Source: Lysobacter sp. (lineage in GTDB: Bacteria; Pseudomonadota; Gammaproteobacteria; Xanthomonadales; Xanthomonadaceae). Taken from it: DNA of 14,530 nucleotides. The notes beneath the pieces are model-generated. The model did no database searches. It was not told the origin of the DNA and worked only from the letters and a program-made list of their open reading frames with translations. The translations under genes were made by a program, and so were the position numbers. This document shows positions 14,095-14,530 of this stretch, piece by piece. Positions within the stretch are counted from its first letter, which is position 1. Each line of letters begins with the position of its first letter. The stretch covers positions 1-14,530 of the forward strand of contig JASLDW010000070.1 in the NCBI GenBank assembly GCA_030151365.1. Reading direction: 5' to 3'.

Positions 14095-14530
14095 ATGGGG
14101 ATCATCAAGTTGGCGCGCGTGCTGGCAATCAGCCTGCTGGCATTCGCCGGCGACGCGCATGCCCAGGAACAGGCCGGGGCGAACGGGACGCTCGTCGTCG
14201 ACATCAAGGCCTTCCACAGCGAACGCGACTTGCCGTCCAAGGCCGAGCAGCAGCTCAAGAACGGCGGAATCGAATGGGGCCAGCGCGACCACCAGATCGT
14301 GTTCACCATGATCAACAAGCGGTTCATCGAATTCCCGGTGAACCACATGACACGCTATGGCCAATCGGAGTCGATGCAATTGCCCGCCGGCGATTACAAG
14401 ATCACCGGAATCGGCCTGGAAATGAAATTCGGATTCAATCCGCAGAAGATCGTCGACAAGGGCGGCTACATCAACGAGGACATCCTCGTGGTGCATGTCG
14501 AAGCCGGCAAGACGACGACGCTGACGATCG
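14095..14530 (+). CDS. Secreted hypothetical protein, 5' part only
   Basis: An open frame from ATG 14095 runs off the window after 145 codons. AGGGGGA (14084-14090) lies 4 nt upstream and is a good SD site. The first 23 residues (KLARVLAISLLAFAGDAHA, then QE) form a clear type I signal peptide with AHA before the cut. The mature part has no cysteine or membrane segment in the visible region, and includes LVVDIKAFHS, DHQIVFTMINKRFIEFPVNH, LPAGDYKITGIGLEM and VEAGKTTTLTI. The last two are typical of a small beta-sandwich with an extracellular or periplasmic role. I do not recognise the family. It starts 49 nt after a strong terminator, so it needs its own promoter; TATTTA at 14077-14082 is a weak -10 candidate. 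Confidence 0.8.
   Translation, partial: MGIIKLARVLAISLLAFAGDAHAQEQAGANGTLVVDIKAFHSERDLPSKAEQQLKNGGIEWGQRDHQIVFTMINKRFIEFPVNHMTRYGQSESMQLPAGDYKITGIGLEMKFGFNPQKIVDKGGYINEDILVVHVEAGKTTTLTI

Noticed and set aside
1..14530. Mobile elements, CRISPR arrays, tRNA or rRNA genes, attachment sites
   Set aside because: I saw no transposase or integrase motifs, no regularly spaced direct repeats, no terminal inverted repeats and no tRNA-like structure.

Overview
The window looks like chromosomal DNA from a GC-rich gammaproteobacterium, most likely a member of the Lysobacteraceae/Xanthomonadaceae (Lysobacter or Luteimonas type). This is an inference from strong GC bias at third codon positions, two TonB-dependent receptors with the proteobacterial VTGTR-type TonB box, a YheS-type ABC-F protein, and gene families common in that group. 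No mobile element, CRISPR array, tRNA, rRNA or prophage gene was seen.

Left block (1-824, + strand): the C-terminal end of a SIMPL-domain protein, followed 4 nt later by a Pr6Pr-family membrane protein.

Minus-strand block (8314 down to 831): a divergent promoter region, a cobalamin riboswitch, a BtuB-type vitamin B12 outer-membrane receptor, a secreted alpha/beta-hydrolase, a secreted M28-type metallopeptidase and a YheS-like ABC-F ATPase. All four genes point the same way with gaps of 95, 26 and 53 nt, so B12-responsive control might extend beyond btuB. A long imperfect hairpin lies between btuB and the hydrolase. The ABC-F gene ends 6 nt from the convergent Pr6Pr gene.

Plus-strand block (8331-11515): a prolyl-4-hydroxylase-like Fe(II)/2-oxoglutarate oxygenase, a ParB-like putative nuclease (PF08857 type) and a SulP/SLC26 anion transporter with a STAS domain. 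The first two are 10 nt apart, with the Shine-Dalgarno (SD) site touching the upstream stop codon. The last two overlap by 4 nt (GTGA). They look like one translationally coupled operon.

Right block (11527-14530): a second TonB-dependent receptor of unknown substrate with its own strong SD site, closed by a strong intrinsic terminator, then the 5' part of a small secreted protein that runs off the window.

Most of the window is ordinary housekeeping and envelope biology. The best leads are the riboswitch and its apparent SD-sequestering hairpin, the hydrolase and peptidase placed behind btuB, and the coupled oxygenase/ParB-like/SulP trio. I do not see convincing evidence of a wholly new system.
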